Assembly (NCBI RefSeq): GCF_000741775.1
Contig: NZ_JGZR01000003.1
Coordinates: 186,001 to 250,000 of the forward strand
Length of the DNA stretch: 64,000 nt
Origin: Bifidobacterium subtile
GTDB lineage: Bacteria; Actinomycetota; Actinomycetes; Actinomycetales; Bifidobacteriaceae
Direction of reading: 5' to 3'
The notes below the pieces were generated by a model that saw nothing but the letters and a program-made list of their open reading frames with translations, had not been told where the DNA came from and did not search any database. Of the stretch, positions 34,748-44,735 are shown in pieces (the first letter of the stretch is position 1; each line of letters begins with the position of its first letter). A program made the position numbers and the translations under genes.

Positions 34748-36463
34748 CTACTCCCGGAAAGCGTTGGTGATGGGCAGTCGGCGGTCGCGGCCGAAGGCGA
34801 GCGCCGTGACCTTGGGACCCAGCGGGTATTGCCGGCGCTTCCATTCCGCTCGATCGACCAGACGCATCACCGTGTCCACCGTCGTCTCGTCGAAGCCGTC
34901 CGCCAGCAGGTCGGCGCGGCCATGCGCATGCTCGATGTAGGCGGCAAGCACCTGATCGAGCAGCGCATACTGCGGCAGGGAATCGGAATCCTTCTGGCCG
35001 GGGCGCAGCTCGGCGCTCGGCTCCTTCTCGATGCTGCTCACCGGGATGAGCACGCTCGGCAGCGCCTTAGCAGCTGCCACTGCCGCCGAATCCGACGACG
35101 CAGCCTCATTGCCGACAATCGGCAGCATGCCAAAGCCAAGCCCCTCCTGCGCCGCCTTGTTGCGCCAGCGCGAAAGATCCCACACCCGGGTCTTGAGCAG
35201 ATCCTTGATCGGCGCGTATCCGCCGACCGCGTCGCCATAGATGGTGGAATACCCGCAGGCCAGCTCCGACTTGTTGCCAGTGGCCAGGGCGAGCAGGTTC
35301 CTGCTGTTCGAATACGCCATGACGATGACGCCGCGGATGCGTGCCTGCAGGTTCTCCGCCGCGATGCCACCCAGGGTGAGCTGCTGCTGGAAGGATTGGA
35401 ACAGCGGCTCGATGGCCTGGACTTCGTAATGGGCGCCGAGGTTCTCAGCCAAGTCGGCAGCGTCATCCTTGGAACCATCGGAGGAATACTGGCTCGGCAT
35501 GGAGATGCCGCACACGTTCTCGCCCCCGCAGGCGTCGGCAGCCATAGTGGCGACCAGCGCCGAATCGATGCCGCCGGAGAGCCCCAGACACACGCCGCTG
35601 AAATGGTTCTTGGCCATGTAGTCTTTCAGGCCCAGCACGCAAGCGCAGTAGACTTCCTCATCGCGCTCCATCTCGGCAGCTATGGTGCCGATCTGCTGAC
35701 GCTCGGCCTGCTTGTCGAAATCGAAATAGCTCAGATCCTCGACAAACATCGGCGAGCGCTCGAGCAGCGTGCCGTCCACGTCGACCACGAAACTGCCGCC
35801 ATCGAAGACCAGATCGTCCTGGCCGCCGACCTGATTGAGGTAGATCATCGGGGCGTTGACCTCGTGCGCCCGCCTGACCGCCAGATCGTAGCGCGTATGG
35901 GTTTTGCCCTCCTCGTAGGGCGAGCCGTTGATAGTCAGCAGCACATCGATATGCTGCCCGGCAAGTTCATCAACCGGGCCGCCGTCCTGCCAGATATCCT
36001 CGCATATCGCCAATCCGACGCGCGCGCCATCGATATCGAGCACGACGGAGCGCTGCCCGGAGGAGAAAATGCGGAACTCGTCGAACACGCCGTAATTGGG
36101 CAGGAAATGCTTGTCGTAGCCGGCCCACACCACGCCGTCGTGCAGCACCACAAGACGGTTGCGAGGCTTGTCGGACTCCGTATCAGTGCCGACCGTGCCC
36201 GCCACGACATACAAGCCGCCCAAGCCATCCGTCGCGAGCTGCTTGGCCATGGCGTTCGCCTTGTCCCATGCGGCTTTGCGGAAGGTGGCGCGGAAGGCGA
36301 GATCCTCAATCGGATACCCGGTCAGCGACATCTCCGGAAAGACCACGACTTGGGCATGGTGTGCGGCGGCACGGCGCGAATAGGCCATAATCGCCTCGGC
36401 GTTGGCGTCGAGATCGCCGACGCGAGTGTCGATTTGGGCCAGAGCAAAACGCAATTGAGTCAT
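34748..36463 (-). CDS. nadE: Glutamine-dependent NAD+ synthetase
   Basis: 571-residue two-domain enzyme making NAD from deamido-NAD, ATP and glutamine. The N-terminal nitrilase-type glutaminase has FPEMSLTGYPIEDL and the nucleophile cysteine in LAICEDIWQDGG. The C-terminal synthetase has the PP-loop GLSGGIDSALVATMAAD. Length matches the eukaryote-like NadE of actinobacteria. ATG 36463 lies four bases after the stop of the M20 acylase gene, indicating one transcript. Confidence 0.96.
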   Translation of the reverse strand: MTQLRFALAQIDTRVGDLDANAEAIMAYSRRAAAHHAQVVVFPEMSLTGYPIEDLAFRATFRKAAWDKANAMAKQLATDGLGGLYVVAGTVGTDTESDKPRNRLVVLHDGVVWAGYDKHFLPNYGVFDEFRIFSSGQRSVVLDIDGARVGLAICEDIWQDGGPVDELAGQHIDVLLTINGSPYEEGKTHTRYDLAVRRAHEVNAPMIYLNQVGGQDDLVFDGGSFVVDVDGTLLERSPMFVEDLSYFDFDKQAERQQIGTIAAEMERDEEVYCACVLGLKDYMAKNHFSGVCLGLSGGIDSALVATMAADACGGENVCGISMPSQYSSDGSKDDAADLAENLGAHYEVQAIEPLFQSFQQQLTLGGIAAENLQARIRGVIVMAYSNSRNLLALATGNKSELACGYSTIYGDAVGGYAPIKDLLKTRVWDLSRWRNKAAQEGLGFGMLPIVGNEAASSDSAAVAAAKALPSVLIPVSSIEKEPSAELRPGQKDSDSLPQYALLDQVLAAYIEHAHGRADLLADGFDETTVDTVMRLVDRAEWKRRQYPLGPKVTALAFGRDRRLPITNAFRE

Positions 36464-36467
36464 GGCT

Positions 36468-37652
36468 TCATACTAGCGCCACCCGGTTCACAGGCGATTT
36501 GCGCAACTCAACCAATACACGCAGCGCAGCATTCACATAGAACTCGGCGGCGGGCTGCAGTTCGCCGTCCAAGCCGACGAAATGCGGGCTGTGCAATCCG
36601 TAATGGCCGGGTGCACCATTCGAGCCGATGAAGGCGAACAGGAGCCGGGTGCGCTGCGCGTATTCGCAGAAGTCCTCCCCCGCCATCGAGGGATGGATCG
36701 GTTCAAGGCTCGCATATTGCAACACATCCTGCGCCACGGCGGTAGCCAGCGAGGCGTCCGAGACCAGCGGATCGGCGAAATCATCCCATTCGACATCAGC
36801 CGTAATACCGTACGCTTCGGCCGTCGAGTCGACGATCTGCCGGAAGCGGCGTTCGACCAGCTGCCCGTCGTCCTTGTAGAAATACCGCGCAGTGCCGAGG
36901 AATCCCGCCTCGGCCGGCACCACATTCCATACGTCGCCGCCATGCACTTCGGTTATCGAGACGACCAGCGGATGGAAGGGCGTGGCGTTGCGGCTCACGA
37001 TGCTCTGCACCGACAGGATCATCGAGGCCAACGCCTCGATTGGACCGGTGCCCATATGCGGGTAGCCGGCGTGCGTGCCCTGCGCGTGAAGGGTCACGGC
37101 GAATTTCACGCATCCGGCCATCATCGGCTCGGTTCCGACCGCGATTTGACCGGGCAGATAGTCGGGGTTGTTATGCGTGCCGATGATCGCGTCGACGCCG
37201 TCGATGATCCCGGCATCGACCACGGCCTGCGCCCCTTGCCCGGTTTCTTCGGCCGGCTGGAACAGCAGCATGATGCGGCCCGCGATGCGCTCGCGGTGCT
37301 CGGCCAGCCAGAACGCGGCGGCCAGCAGCGAGGTCATATGCAGATCATGGCCGCAGGCATGCATCACCCCCTCGTTGCGCGAAGCGTAGTCCAGCCCGCT
37401 GCGCTCGGCTACGGGCAGCGCGTCGATATCGGCGCGCAGCGCGATGAACGGGCCAGGCCGTTCACCTTCAATCAATCCGATGACGCCGGTGTGCGACGGC
37501 AGTGGATTGTCGAGGACCGCAATGCCATGGCTGCGCAATTGCTCGGCAATGAATCGGCTTGTGCGCTCCTCGTGGAAGCCGAGCTCGGGGTCGGCGTGCA
37601 ACCGCCGGCGGATGTCGATTAGCTCCGGTCCGATAGCCAGATGCTCAACCAT
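36468..37652 (-). CDS. M20-family amidohydrolase (N-acyl amino acid deacylase type) 2
   Basis: 394 residues, a paralogue of the enzyme at 9399-10568. Metal motifs are HACGHDLHM and PAEETGQGAQ, and the lid contains GTHAGYPHMGTGPIEALASM. Start ATG 37652 after GGGGAG. It lies directly downstream of the metQ-metN-metI importer and upstream of nadE on the same strand, so an N-acylated methionine or related conjugate is a reasonable substrate guess (inference). Confidence 0.87.
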   Translation of the reverse strand: MVEHLAIGPELIDIRRRLHADPELGFHEERTSRFIAEQLRSHGIAVLDNPLPSHTGVIGLIEGERPGPFIALRADIDALPVAERSGLDYASRNEGVMHACGHDLHMTSLLAAAFWLAEHRERIAGRIMLLFQPAEETGQGAQAVVDAGIIDGVDAIIGTHNNPDYLPGQIAVGTEPMMAGCVKFAVTLHAQGTHAGYPHMGTGPIEALASMILSVQSIVSRNATPFHPLVVSITEVHGGDVWNVVPAEAGFLGTARYFYKDDGQLVERRFRQIVDSTAEAYGITADVEWDDFADPLVSDASLATAVAQDVLQYASLEPIHPSMAGEDFCEYAQRTRLLFAFIGSNGAPGHYGLHSPHFVGLDGELQPAAEFYVNAALRVLVELRKSPVNRVALV

Positions 37653-37803
37653 GAATAGCTCCCCATTTCTCGAATTGCTTCGGACGCGACCGGCGAATGC
37701 GCCACGCCCCATTCTGCCGTCGCTCGCTGCGCTGCTTCGTTCACTCGCTCCCAAGGCCGGTAATCAGCCGTTCCCGTGCAGACTACGCACTGCGAACACC
37801 AGG

Positions 37804-38523
37804 TCAGGAGCGCTGCCGCTTGAGCAGGCGCTTGGCGAAAGCGTTCGCGATGCCCTGCACCACCTGCACAAGCACGATCATAATGACGACTGCGGTCCAA
37901 GTCACCGTGGGGTCGAACTTCTGGTAGCCGTAGGCGATGGCGAAGTTGCCCAGCCCGCCGCCGCCGATGTAGCCGGCCATAGCCGACATGTCGAGCACCG
38001 CGATGAACAGGAAGGCGTAGGCGAGAATCAGCGGGGCAAGCGCCTCCGGAATCAGCACCGTGCGGATGATGGTGATCTTCGAAGCGCCCATCGAGCGAGC
38101 CGCCTCGATGACGCCGGAATCGACCGGCACGAGATTCTGCTCGACTAGGCGCGAGGTGGCGAAGGTGCACATCACGACCATGGGGAACACCGCCGCCATC
38201 GTGCCGATCGATGTCCCGACGACTTTGATCGTCAACGGCTGCATCGCCGCCAAGAAGATAATGAAAGGAATCGGCCGCACGATATTGACCACGATGTCGA
38301 GCACCCGGTAGACCGCCGCGTTCTCGAACAAGTTCCCCGGGCGCGTGCCGTACAGAATCACGCCAAGCACCAGCCCGAACGCGCCGCCGACGATCAGGGT
38401 GATGAACACCATTTCCAGCGTCTGGGCAATGGACTGGAAGAGCATCGGCTTGAGCACGGTCCAATCGCCTTGCCCTGCCAGAACCATGCCGGAGCGCCCG
38501 GCCGCGATAGCAATGCCGCTCAT
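37804..38523 (-). CDS. metI: Methionine ABC transporter permease
   Basis: 239-residue permease with five or six helices. The EAA loop that docks on the ATPase is EAARSMGASKITIIRTVLIP, and GYIGGGGLGNFAIAYGYQKF is typical of MetI. Its ATG overlaps the metN stop codon by four bases. Confidence 0.94.
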   Translation of the reverse strand: MSGIAIAAGRSGMVLAGQGDWTVLKPMLFQSIAQTLEMVFITLIVGGAFGLVLGVILYGTRPGNLFENAAVYRVLDIVVNIVRPIPFIIFLAAMQPLTIKVVGTSIGTMAAVFPMVVMCTFATSRLVEQNLVPVDSGVIEAARSMGASKITIIRTVLIPEALAPLILAYAFLFIAVLDMSAMAGYIGGGGLGNFAIAYGYQKFDPTVTWTAVVIMIVLVQVVQGIANAFAKRLLKRQRS

Positions 38524-39797
38524 CGTTTGCTTCCCTTCGTATCGCTGCCGTCCGTGTTTTCTACGCCTGCAAAGCTTGCAACGCCTGCAACAAGCGGCTG
38601 CTGAGCAGCCGCTTGCTCTGCCGCCACGGCATTCACCGACGCAACGGCCTGCTCATAGGCAATCGGATGGCTCGCCGTGCCGAAATCGACCACGTCGCTG
38701 TCATAGATAAGCTCGTCGAAGAACGCTTCGAAGCCCTCCTGCTGGTCATCGAATTCATAGGTAAGTGCGCCGATGGCGGAGCCGCCGACCGTGTCGATGC
38801 CGCCGTAGAGCATGCTGCTGGCGATGCCGCGGCTCGCGATGAGCTGCGAGATGCGCTGGCCGGAAGCCGGCACGGCGGGCGGCCTGTCACCGCCGTTTTG
38901 CCCACTACCGTACCCATCGCCGCGGTTTTCTTCACTGCTCAGCACATCACGCTGGCGAATGAGCACCGTCACGATCCTGCCCGGCCAGTCGCGGTGCAGC
39001 TGCTCGACGCGCTGCTCCTGCGGCACGCCGGACAGCGCGGTGGCGATGAAACGCTTGGTGACCGGCTGGCGGGGCGCGGCGAACACGTCGTAGACGTCGC
39101 CCTGCTCGACGACGCGGCCCTGGCTCATGACGGCGACCCGGTTCGCGATGTTCTGCACCACGCTCATCTGGTGCGTGATGAGCACGATGGTGATGCCGAA
39201 CTGCTCGTTGACCCGCTTGAGCAGCGCCAGCACCTCGTCAGTGGTTTCAGGATCCAGCGCGCTGGTCGCCTCGTCGGCCAGCAGAATCTGCGGATTGGTC
39301 GCCAGCGCCCGGGCGATGCCGACGCGCTGCTTCTGGCCGCCGGAGAGCTGCGCCGGGTAATCGTCGGCGTGATCGCGCAGCCCGACGAAATCGAGCAGCT
39401 CGGCCACGCGCCTCTCCTGGTAGTCCTTGCGCCAATGATCCAGCTGCAGCGGGTAGGCGATGTTCTCGCTGACCGTTTTGGTGGAGAAGAGATTGAACTG
39501 CTGGAAGATCATGCCGATCTTCTGGCGTATCGGGCGCAGCTTGGATTCCCCCAGCGCAGTGATGTCAGTGCCCAGCACGCTCACGGCGCCGCTGGTCGGC
39601 CGCTCAAGCGCGTTGATCATGCGCACCAGCGTCGATTTGCCTGCCCCCGAGTAGCCGATGATGCCGAAGATGTCGCCGCGGTCCACGCGCAGACTCACAT
39701 CGTCGACCGCGCGGGATGCGCCGGACCGCTTCCCTGAGCCGCCGCGCCTATGGAATTCCTTGACCACATGGTCAAGCGTGATAATCGCCTCTGCCAT
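38520..39797 (-). CDS. metN: Methionine ABC transporter ATP-binding protein
   Basis: 425 residues from ATG 39797. Walker A is GYSGAGKS, the signature is LSGGQKQRVGIARAL, and Walker B is ILLADEATSALD. After residue 245 comes a NIL-type regulatory domain, interrupted by a low-complexity Gly/Asn insert (NRGDGYGSGQNGGDR). A C-terminal extension past the NIL domain is Ala/Val-rich and unusual. It works with MetI and MetQ to import methionine. Confidence 0.94.
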   Translation of the reverse strand: MAEAIITLDHVVKEFHRRGGSGKRSGASRAVDDVSLRVDRGDIFGIIGYSGAGKSTLVRMINALERPTSGAVSVLGTDITALGESKLRPIRQKIGMIFQQFNLFSTKTVSENIAYPLQLDHWRKDYQERRVAELLDFVGLRDHADDYPAQLSGGQKQRVGIARALATNPQILLADEATSALDPETTDEVLALLKRVNEQFGITIVLITHQMSVVQNIANRVAVMSQGRVVEQGDVYDVFAAPRQPVTKRFIATALSGVPQEQRVEQLHRDWPGRIVTVLIRQRDVLSSEENRGDGYGSGQNGGDRPPAVPASGQRISQLIASRGIASSMLYGGIDTVGGSAIGALTYEFDDQQEGFEAFFDELIYDSDVVDFGTASHPIAYEQAVASVNAVAAEQAAAQQPLVAGVASFAGVENTDGSDTKGSKR

Positions 39798-39899
39798 TCC
39801 TGCCGCCCTATTCGTCGTTGTCTCTCGCACTGTCTCGTTGCATCCGGCGCAGCTCGATGCCGAAATGAAAACCGCTCTTGTTATAGAATATTATGCCGC

Positions 39900-39944
39900 C
39901 GTTGCCACGCTACCTGCCTGCGCGGGGCAGATGGCGTGGCAACG
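39900..39944. promoter_or_regulatory. Hairpin between metQ and metN
   Basis: CGTTGCCACGC and GCGTGGCAACG form a perfect 11-bp stem enclosing a second stem (CTGCC/GGCAG) in the 190-bp gap between metQ and metN. It probably lets metQ message exceed metNI (inference). Confidence 0.6.
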
Positions 39945-39987
39945 TCTGTTTTCGCCGGCTACCGGGTGTCCGATCAGTCGGCGAATC

Positions 39988-40965
39988 TCACTTGCTTGCC
40001 TTGGCTTCCTTCTCGATGGTGGCAAGGAATCCCTGCAAGTCCTGGGCGCTGTACTTGTTGGCGAACGCCGCGGTGCCGCCGGATTCGCTCTGCAGCGCAT
40101 CAAGCACTTCCTTGGATTGGAAGATCCTGACCAGCTTGAGATAGGTCTCGTTGTTCACATCGGCCTTGCGCGAGACGAATACGTTGATGTAGGGGCGCGC
40201 CGATTCGGTTTCCGCGTCATCCGAGTAGATGGCGTCCTTCGGGTTGAGGTTCGCGTCCTTGACATAGTCATTGTTGATCACGCCTGCCGCCACCTTCGGG
40301 TCCTTGAGCGAGTTGGCCACCTGCTCGGCCTTCAGCGGGGCGACAGCGACCTTCGAGACCGCGGTGTCGATGTCGGCTGGAGAGGTGAACGGCGTCCATG
40401 CGCCCTTGAGCTTGACGATGCCGGCCGACTTGAGCACGCCGATGGCGCGGGCCTGGTTGGTCTCATCGTTCGGAATCGCGACCGTGCTGCCGGCCTTGAT
40501 GTCCTTGACATCCTTGACCTGATCGGAGTACAGGCCCAACGGATAGACCGCAGTGCCGCCGATGGGCTGCAGATTCTTGTCGTTCTGCACGTTGTAGTTC
40601 GCCAAGTACAGCAGGTGCTGGAATTCGTTGAGATCGAGATCGCCGGAATCGAGCGCCGGATTCTCCGAGGTGTAGTCCTGGAAATCGACGATGTCGACGT
40701 AGATGCCCTCCTGCTGGGCTTTCTTCTCGAAGGCGATCCACTGCGGCTTGGTCTTGCCCACGACGCCGATCTTGACCGGGTTGGACTGCGAGCCCTTCGC
40801 GGAGGAATCGGACTTGCCCGCGATGGCACGGTATCCGAAGAAGACCGCCACGGCGAGAACGGCGATCACGACCACTGCGATGATGATATTGCGCACGGTG
40901 TGGTTGACTCGCACCGGTTCCTGATTGCCGTTTGCGTCAGCTGGCTGCTGGTTTGAAGAAGTCAT
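39988..40965 (-). CDS. metQ: Methionine-binding protein, membrane-anchored
   Basis: 325 residues from ATG 40965. A short cytoplasmic Asn/Gln-rich head is followed by one transmembrane helix (IIIAVVVIAVLAVAVFFGY) and then a NLPA/MetQ domain (VKIGVVGKTKPQWIAFEKKA, DLDLNEFQHLLYLANYNVQN). There is no lipobox cysteine, so anchoring is by the helix rather than lipid. First gene of the metQ-metN-metI set. Confidence 0.92.
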   Translation of the reverse strand: MTSSNQQPADANGNQEPVRVNHTVRNIIIAVVVIAVLAVAVFFGYRAIAGKSDSSAKGSQSNPVKIGVVGKTKPQWIAFEKKAQQEGIYVDIVDFQDYTSENPALDSGDLDLNEFQHLLYLANYNVQNDKNLQPIGGTAVYPLGLYSDQVKDVKDIKAGSTVAIPNDETNQARAIGVLKSAGIVKLKGAWTPFTSPADIDTAVSKVAVAPLKAEQVANSLKDPKVAAGVINNDYVKDANLNPKDAIYSDDAETESARPYINVFVSRKADVNNETYLKLVRIFQSKEVLDALQSESGGTAAFANKYSAQDLQGFLATIEKEAKASK

Positions 40966-41421
40966 AGCTTTCTTTCCCTCTGTCTCTCTGGTGTTCTTCA
41001 CTTGTTCTCTTTGTTGATCCGCGTCGCGCGACCTCGCGTTGGCTTCGACTATGCGGCGTTCGCTGCACGAAAGTCCCCTTGCGCCTCGCGGCGGCCGGAT
41101 GGCCCTCACTACGATACGAGGATGGACGCGGCCAAGCGAGCAAAAGTAGCAATCCCTCTATACATATTCGTTATAGCTTGTATTCGATCCGCGCCATCCC
41201 GCGCATTCGCCCTGCAGCTCCCAACGAGACGAAACGCGCGGAGGAACCGGAAGGACCATGTGTATAGCCATCGCCCATGCCGCTGGACCGCATGGCCATA
41301 AGCAAGGTCTTCCGTTCTCGTTCGCCGACCGCTCAAGCCGCATTCATGCCCGCTACACTGGAGCCGTAAGGGATTGAGAGGCACACTCACGGCACCCGCG
41401 CCAAATGGAAGGCTTGACAGC
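40966..41421. other. Divergent region between metQ and the HAD gene, 456 bp
   Basis: Holds the metQ promoter and the HAD gene promoter. An AT-rich stretch at 41150-41185 (TATACATATTCGTTATAG on the plus strand) is the likeliest promoter core. No SAM riboswitch core or T-box motif was found by eye, and no credible gene. Confidence 0.4.
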
Positions 41422-42360
41422 ATGACAACCGGTGACATCACCGCAGACCAACGCACACCCGCCTATGCGGATTCGCAAACGCCGCACGCATACATGTCCA
41501 CGCAGCCGTCCTACGATGCGAATCCGTCTCGCAGTGCGGGTCTGCCGCATGCGGATACCCGCAGTCCCGACACCAAAGCCGCGTTCTTCGACATCGACGG
41601 CACGCTGACCAGCTTCGAGACCCATATCGTGCCCGACTCCACATTAGCGGCGCTGCAAAGCCTGCGCGAGGCCGGCGTGAAGATCTTCATCTGCACTGGG
41701 CGTTCGCCCTCCCAGATGGACGTAGTGCTTGACACCATTCCGATAGCCTTCGACGGCGTGGTCGCGATGAACGGGCAGTACTGCTTCGACAGCCAAGGTT
41801 TCCTTGAGACCGAGTCCATGAACAGACAGGACGTGGGAATCATCACCGCGTGGCTCGACGAGCACCCCGACGTCGTGGCGAGCTATTGCGAATACGATTA
41901 CGTCTACTTCAATCAAATCACCGAAACCATGCGCGAGACCTGGCGGCAACTGGGCAAAACCGCGCCGAAGGCCTTCATCGACAATCCGCACACCCGGCCG
42001 CTTGACCACCCGACTTTCCAGATCAGCCCGTTCATCAGCAAGGAACAGGAGCACGAGCTCACCGCGCTGTGCGACAACGTCAAGGGCGTGCGCTGGCATC
42101 CGTCCTTTACTGATCTGATTCCTGCCGACGGCGGCAAACCCGTTGGCATACAACGTTTTCTGCGGCACTATGGTTACACTCGGGAGCAGTGCATCGCCTT
42201 CGGCGACGGCGGCAACGACATGACGATGCTGCAGTTCGCCGGCATCGGCGTAGCGATGGGCAACGCCTCCGGGTTCGTCAAAAAAGTCGCCGACTATGTG
42301 ACCGATGACGTGGACCACGACGGCATCATGAACGCCTTGCGGCACTTCGCCATTCTGTGA
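41422..42360 (+). CDS. HAD-superfamily Cof-type phosphatase
   Basis: 312 residues from ATG 41422, after GGAAGG. After about 50 residues of low-complexity N-terminus, motif I is [14 protein letters not shown], motif II lies near [10 protein letters not shown], and motif IV is [12 protein letters not shown]. The C2B cap is that of Cof/YbjI-type phosphatases, which act on sugar phosphates, flavin precursors or PLP. No specific substrate can be given. Confidence 0.9.
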   Translation: MTTGDITADQRTPAYADSQTPHAYMSTQPSYDANPSRSAGLPHADTRSPDTKAAFFDIDGTLTSFETHIVPDSTLAALQSLREAGVKIFICTGRSPSQMDVVLDTIPIAFDGVVAMNGQYCFDSQGFLETESMNRQDVGIITAWLDEHPDVVASYCEYDYVYFNQITETMRETWRQLGKTAPKAFIDNPHTRPLDHPTFQISPFISKEQEHELTALCDNVKGVRWHPSFTDLIPADGGKPVGIQRFLRHYGYTREQCIAFGDGGNDMTMLQFAGIGVAMGNASGFVKKVADYVTDDVDHDGIMNALRHFAIL

Positions 42361-42490
42361 CTCCCGATTCTGCAGGATGCGCCTATCCGGCATCCGACGC
42401 TCGCTGCAGCGTACCCGTTTCGGACTGGACAGGACCTTTGCCTCCGCCGCTCGCGGTTCCCGGTCCGACTCGCATGACAGACTGGAACGC

Positions 42491-43027
42491 ATGAGTACTG
42501 TTGTTATGCACACCTCCGAAGGTGACATCACCATCAACCTCTTCGACGACGAAGCGCCGAAGACCGTCGAGAACTTCCGTTCTCTGGCCACTGGCGAGAA
42601 GGAATGGACCAATCCGCTCACGGGCGAGGCATCCCACGACCCGTTCTACGACGGGCTGACCTTCCACCGCATCATCAAGGATTTCATGATCCAAGGCGGC
42701 TGCCCGCTGGGCACCGGCACCGGCGGCCCCGGATACGACTTCGATGACGAGATCGACCCCGCGCTGACCTTCGACCGGCCCTACCTGTTCGCCATGGCGA
42801 ACGCCGGGCTGCGCCGCGGCTCCGACGGCAAGATCCACGGCACGAACGGCTCGCAGTTCTTCATCACCACCGTGCCCACTCCGTGGCTCAACGGCCATCA
42901 CACGATTTTCGGCGAGGTCGCCGACGACGAGTCCAAAGCCGTCGTCGACAAGCTCGAAGCCGTCCCCACCGACCGCTCCGACGCCCCGCTGGAGCCGGCC
43001 ATAATCGTTTCCATTGAGGTGCGCTAA
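42491..43027 (+). CDS. Cyclophilin-type peptidyl-prolyl cis-trans isomerase
   Basis: 178-residue cytosolic foldase. Active-site blocks are [25 protein letters not shown] and [19 protein letters not shown]. Start ATG 42491 ([20 protein letters not shown]); the longer frame has no homology. It is followed by a clear terminator at 43106-43145. Confidence 0.95.
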   Translation: MSTVVMHTSEGDITINLFDDEAPKTVENFRSLATGEKEWTNPLTGEASHDPFYDGLTFHRIIKDFMIQGGCPLGTGTGGPGYDFDDEIDPALTFDRPYLFAMANAGLRRGSDGKIHGTNGSQFFITTVPTPWLNGHHTIFGEVADDESKAVVDKLEAVPTDRSDAPLEPAIIVSIEVR

Positions 43028-43105
43028 GAGCAGCTGACCTGCTGGCCTGCCGCCAATCCGCTGCTTCTTGCCGGCGCTTCCTCATCCATATCCGTATATC
43101 TATGC

Positions 43106-43145
43106 AATTCCCTGCTCTGGCCGCTGCGCACCAGAGCAGGGAATT
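43106..43145 (+). terminator. Rho-independent terminator of the cyclophilin gene
   Basis: AATTCCCTGCTCTGG and its exact complement form a 15-bp stem with a 10-base loop. The stem runs into TTTTGCG. Confidence 0.85.
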
Positions 43146-43273
43146 TTGCGTTTCATGCCGCGAAAGCTGCGCTGCGCATGGTGTTGCGCGTGAAATCCGT
43201 CAAATACCGCCCGCAAGACGTTCACAACATGAGACGCGCGGGCATAACGGCATGGCTGTCTTTAGGATATGTC

Positions 43274-43293
43274 CTTGTGACACATGTCACAAG
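43274..43293. promoter_or_regulatory. Perfect CRP-type palindrome overlapping the BASS leader
   Basis: CTTGTGACACATGTCACAAG contains TGTGA-N6-TCACA exactly (43276-43291), with 9-bp perfect arms. It lies 17 bases before the start codon and touches the AGAGAGG ribosome-binding region, so binding here would most simply repress. Confidence 0.65.
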
Positions 43294-43309
43294 AGAGGAA
43301 TGTCAAGAA

Positions 43310-44344
43310 ATGGGAACAGTGAAGAAGGTCGCCGACTGGCTGACCACATGGTTCACGCTTATCGTGATCGCATGGGCTGCATTCAATTATTTCGTGCCCG
43401 CCACCAGCGTATGGGCAAAAAGCTACACCGGGTATCTGCTCGGCATCGTGCTGTTCGGCATGGGGCTGACGCTGTCGCTTGAGGACTTCGCGCGCATCTT
43501 CAAGCAGCCGCTGATGGTGATCGTCGGCACGGTCGCCCACTACGTGATCATGCCGCTCGTCGCCGTGCTGCTGTGCTGGATCTTCCGCCTTGAGGGGCCG
43601 CTGGCCGTAGGCGTCATTCTCGTCGGCTGCTGCCCGTCCGGCACGTCGTCGAATGTGATGAGCTTCCTGTCACGCGGCGATGTCGCGCTCGACGTCTCCA
43701 TCGGCCTGCTGTCCACGCTGCTCGCGCCCTTCATGATTCCGCTGCTCATGCAGCTGCTCGCTTCGAAGTACATCGCGATTCCGTGGCAGTCGCTGCTCAT
43801 CAACGCGTTGACCGTCGTGCTGCTGCCGATTGCGCTTGGCGTGCTCTGCCATATGATTTTCAAGGAGAAAATCGCGAAAATCACGGTCGCGCTGCCCATC
43901 GTCTCGCAGGTCGCGATTCTGCTGATCATCGGCGTCGTGGTCTCCGCGAACCAGGCCAAGCTCTTCAGCGCCGACACGCTGCTGGCGATTCCAGTCGTCA
44001 TGCTGCACAATCTGTCCGGCTACGGCCTTGGGTACGGTTTCTCCAGGCTCATGTACAAGGTGTATCCGAAGGGCTTCGGATACGCACAGCAGAAGGCGAT
44101 CACCTTCGAGGTGGGCATGCAGGATTCCGGCCTGGGCGCCACGCTGGCCCTGACCTCCTTCGCCGCAGCCCCGATCACGGCGATCCCCTCCACCTTCTTC
44201 AGCGTGTGGCACAACATCTCCGGCTCCGTGCTCTCGGCGTGGTGGCGCAAGCACGACGACAAGCTCGGGCTTGCGCAGGAAGCGGGCGCTTCAACCGAGG
44301 CGGGGACCTCGAGCGCAAGCGCTGCAGCTGCTGTGACCGCCTGA
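43310..44344 (+). CDS. BASS-family transporter (bile acid:sodium symporter/PanS-like)
   Basis: 344 residues from ATG 43310. About nine transmembrane helices; motifs GCCPSGTSSNVMSFLSRGD and GMQDSGLGATLALTSFAAAP are the two signature segments of the family. Bacterial members move bile acids, pantothenate or keto acids with sodium; the substrate is not readable here. The C-terminal 25 residues are Ala/Ser-rich. A CRP-type palindrome overlaps its leader, and a strong terminator follows. Confidence 0.9.
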   Translation: MGTVKKVADWLTTWFTLIVIAWAAFNYFVPATSVWAKSYTGYLLGIVLFGMGLTLSLEDFARIFKQPLMVIVGTVAHYVIMPLVAVLLCWIFRLEGPLAVGVILVGCCPSGTSSNVMSFLSRGDVALDVSIGLLSTLLAPFMIPLLMQLLASKYIAIPWQSLLINALTVVLLPIALGVLCHMIFKEKIAKITVALPIVSQVAILLIIGVVVSANQAKLFSADTLLAIPVVMLHNLSGYGLGYGFSRLMYKVYPKGFGYAQQKAITFEVGMQDSGLGATLALTSFAAAPITAIPSTFFSVWHNISGSVLSAWWRKHDDKLGLAQEAGASTEAGTSSASAAAAVTA

Positions 44345-44402
44345 AACAGGGAGCTGCCGTGTGAGCGATGGGCTTTCCCGCCGTTGAGCAGCCACATATA
44401 GC

Positions 44403-44440
44403 CACAGTGGGGAGGAGACGCAAATCTCCTCCCCACTGTG
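44403..44440 (+). terminator. Terminator after the BASS gene
   Basis: CACAGTGGGGAGGAGA and its exact complement form a 16-bp stem with a 6-base loop, followed by TGTTATTCC. Confidence 0.8.
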
Positions 44441-44577
44441 TGTTATTCCCGACGTTCTTCTTGCGCATGCGCTTCGCGCCGCCCCCCCCTCCGCCTTCGT
44501 GACTCTGTGCCACTGTGTGCCATTGCATGTGCGCCCGCGACAAGATCAGATTCAGCAATATCCGGGGAAACGCCGAG

Positions 44578-44640
44578 TCACATCCATCACGTCAAGTCAC
44601 ATCCATCACGTCAAGTCACATCCATCACGTCAAGTCACAT
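44578..44640. repeat. 19-bp tandem repeat, 3.3 copies
   Basis: TCACATCCATCACGTCAAG is repeated exactly at 44578, 44597 and 44616, followed by a 6-base partial unit. There are no spacers, so it is not CRISPR. The array ends just before the open frame of the truncated permease and may mark a deletion or recombination junction. It lies in the 391-bp gap after the BASS gene. Confidence 0.9.
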
Positions 44641-44735
44641 AACGCCGTTGCCGAGCAAATTGGTTCACTGGTTTATTTACTGTACCATTTATCCGAAAAC
44701 TCCTCGAAACATTCCATAACATTTCCATCCTCGCG

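Noticed and set aside
40966..41421. SAM riboswitch before metQ
   Set aside because: None of the SAM-class core motifs was seen in the leader on the minus strand.
44578..44640. Repeat array considered as CRISPR
   Set aside because: Units are contiguous with no spacers and no cas genes are present.
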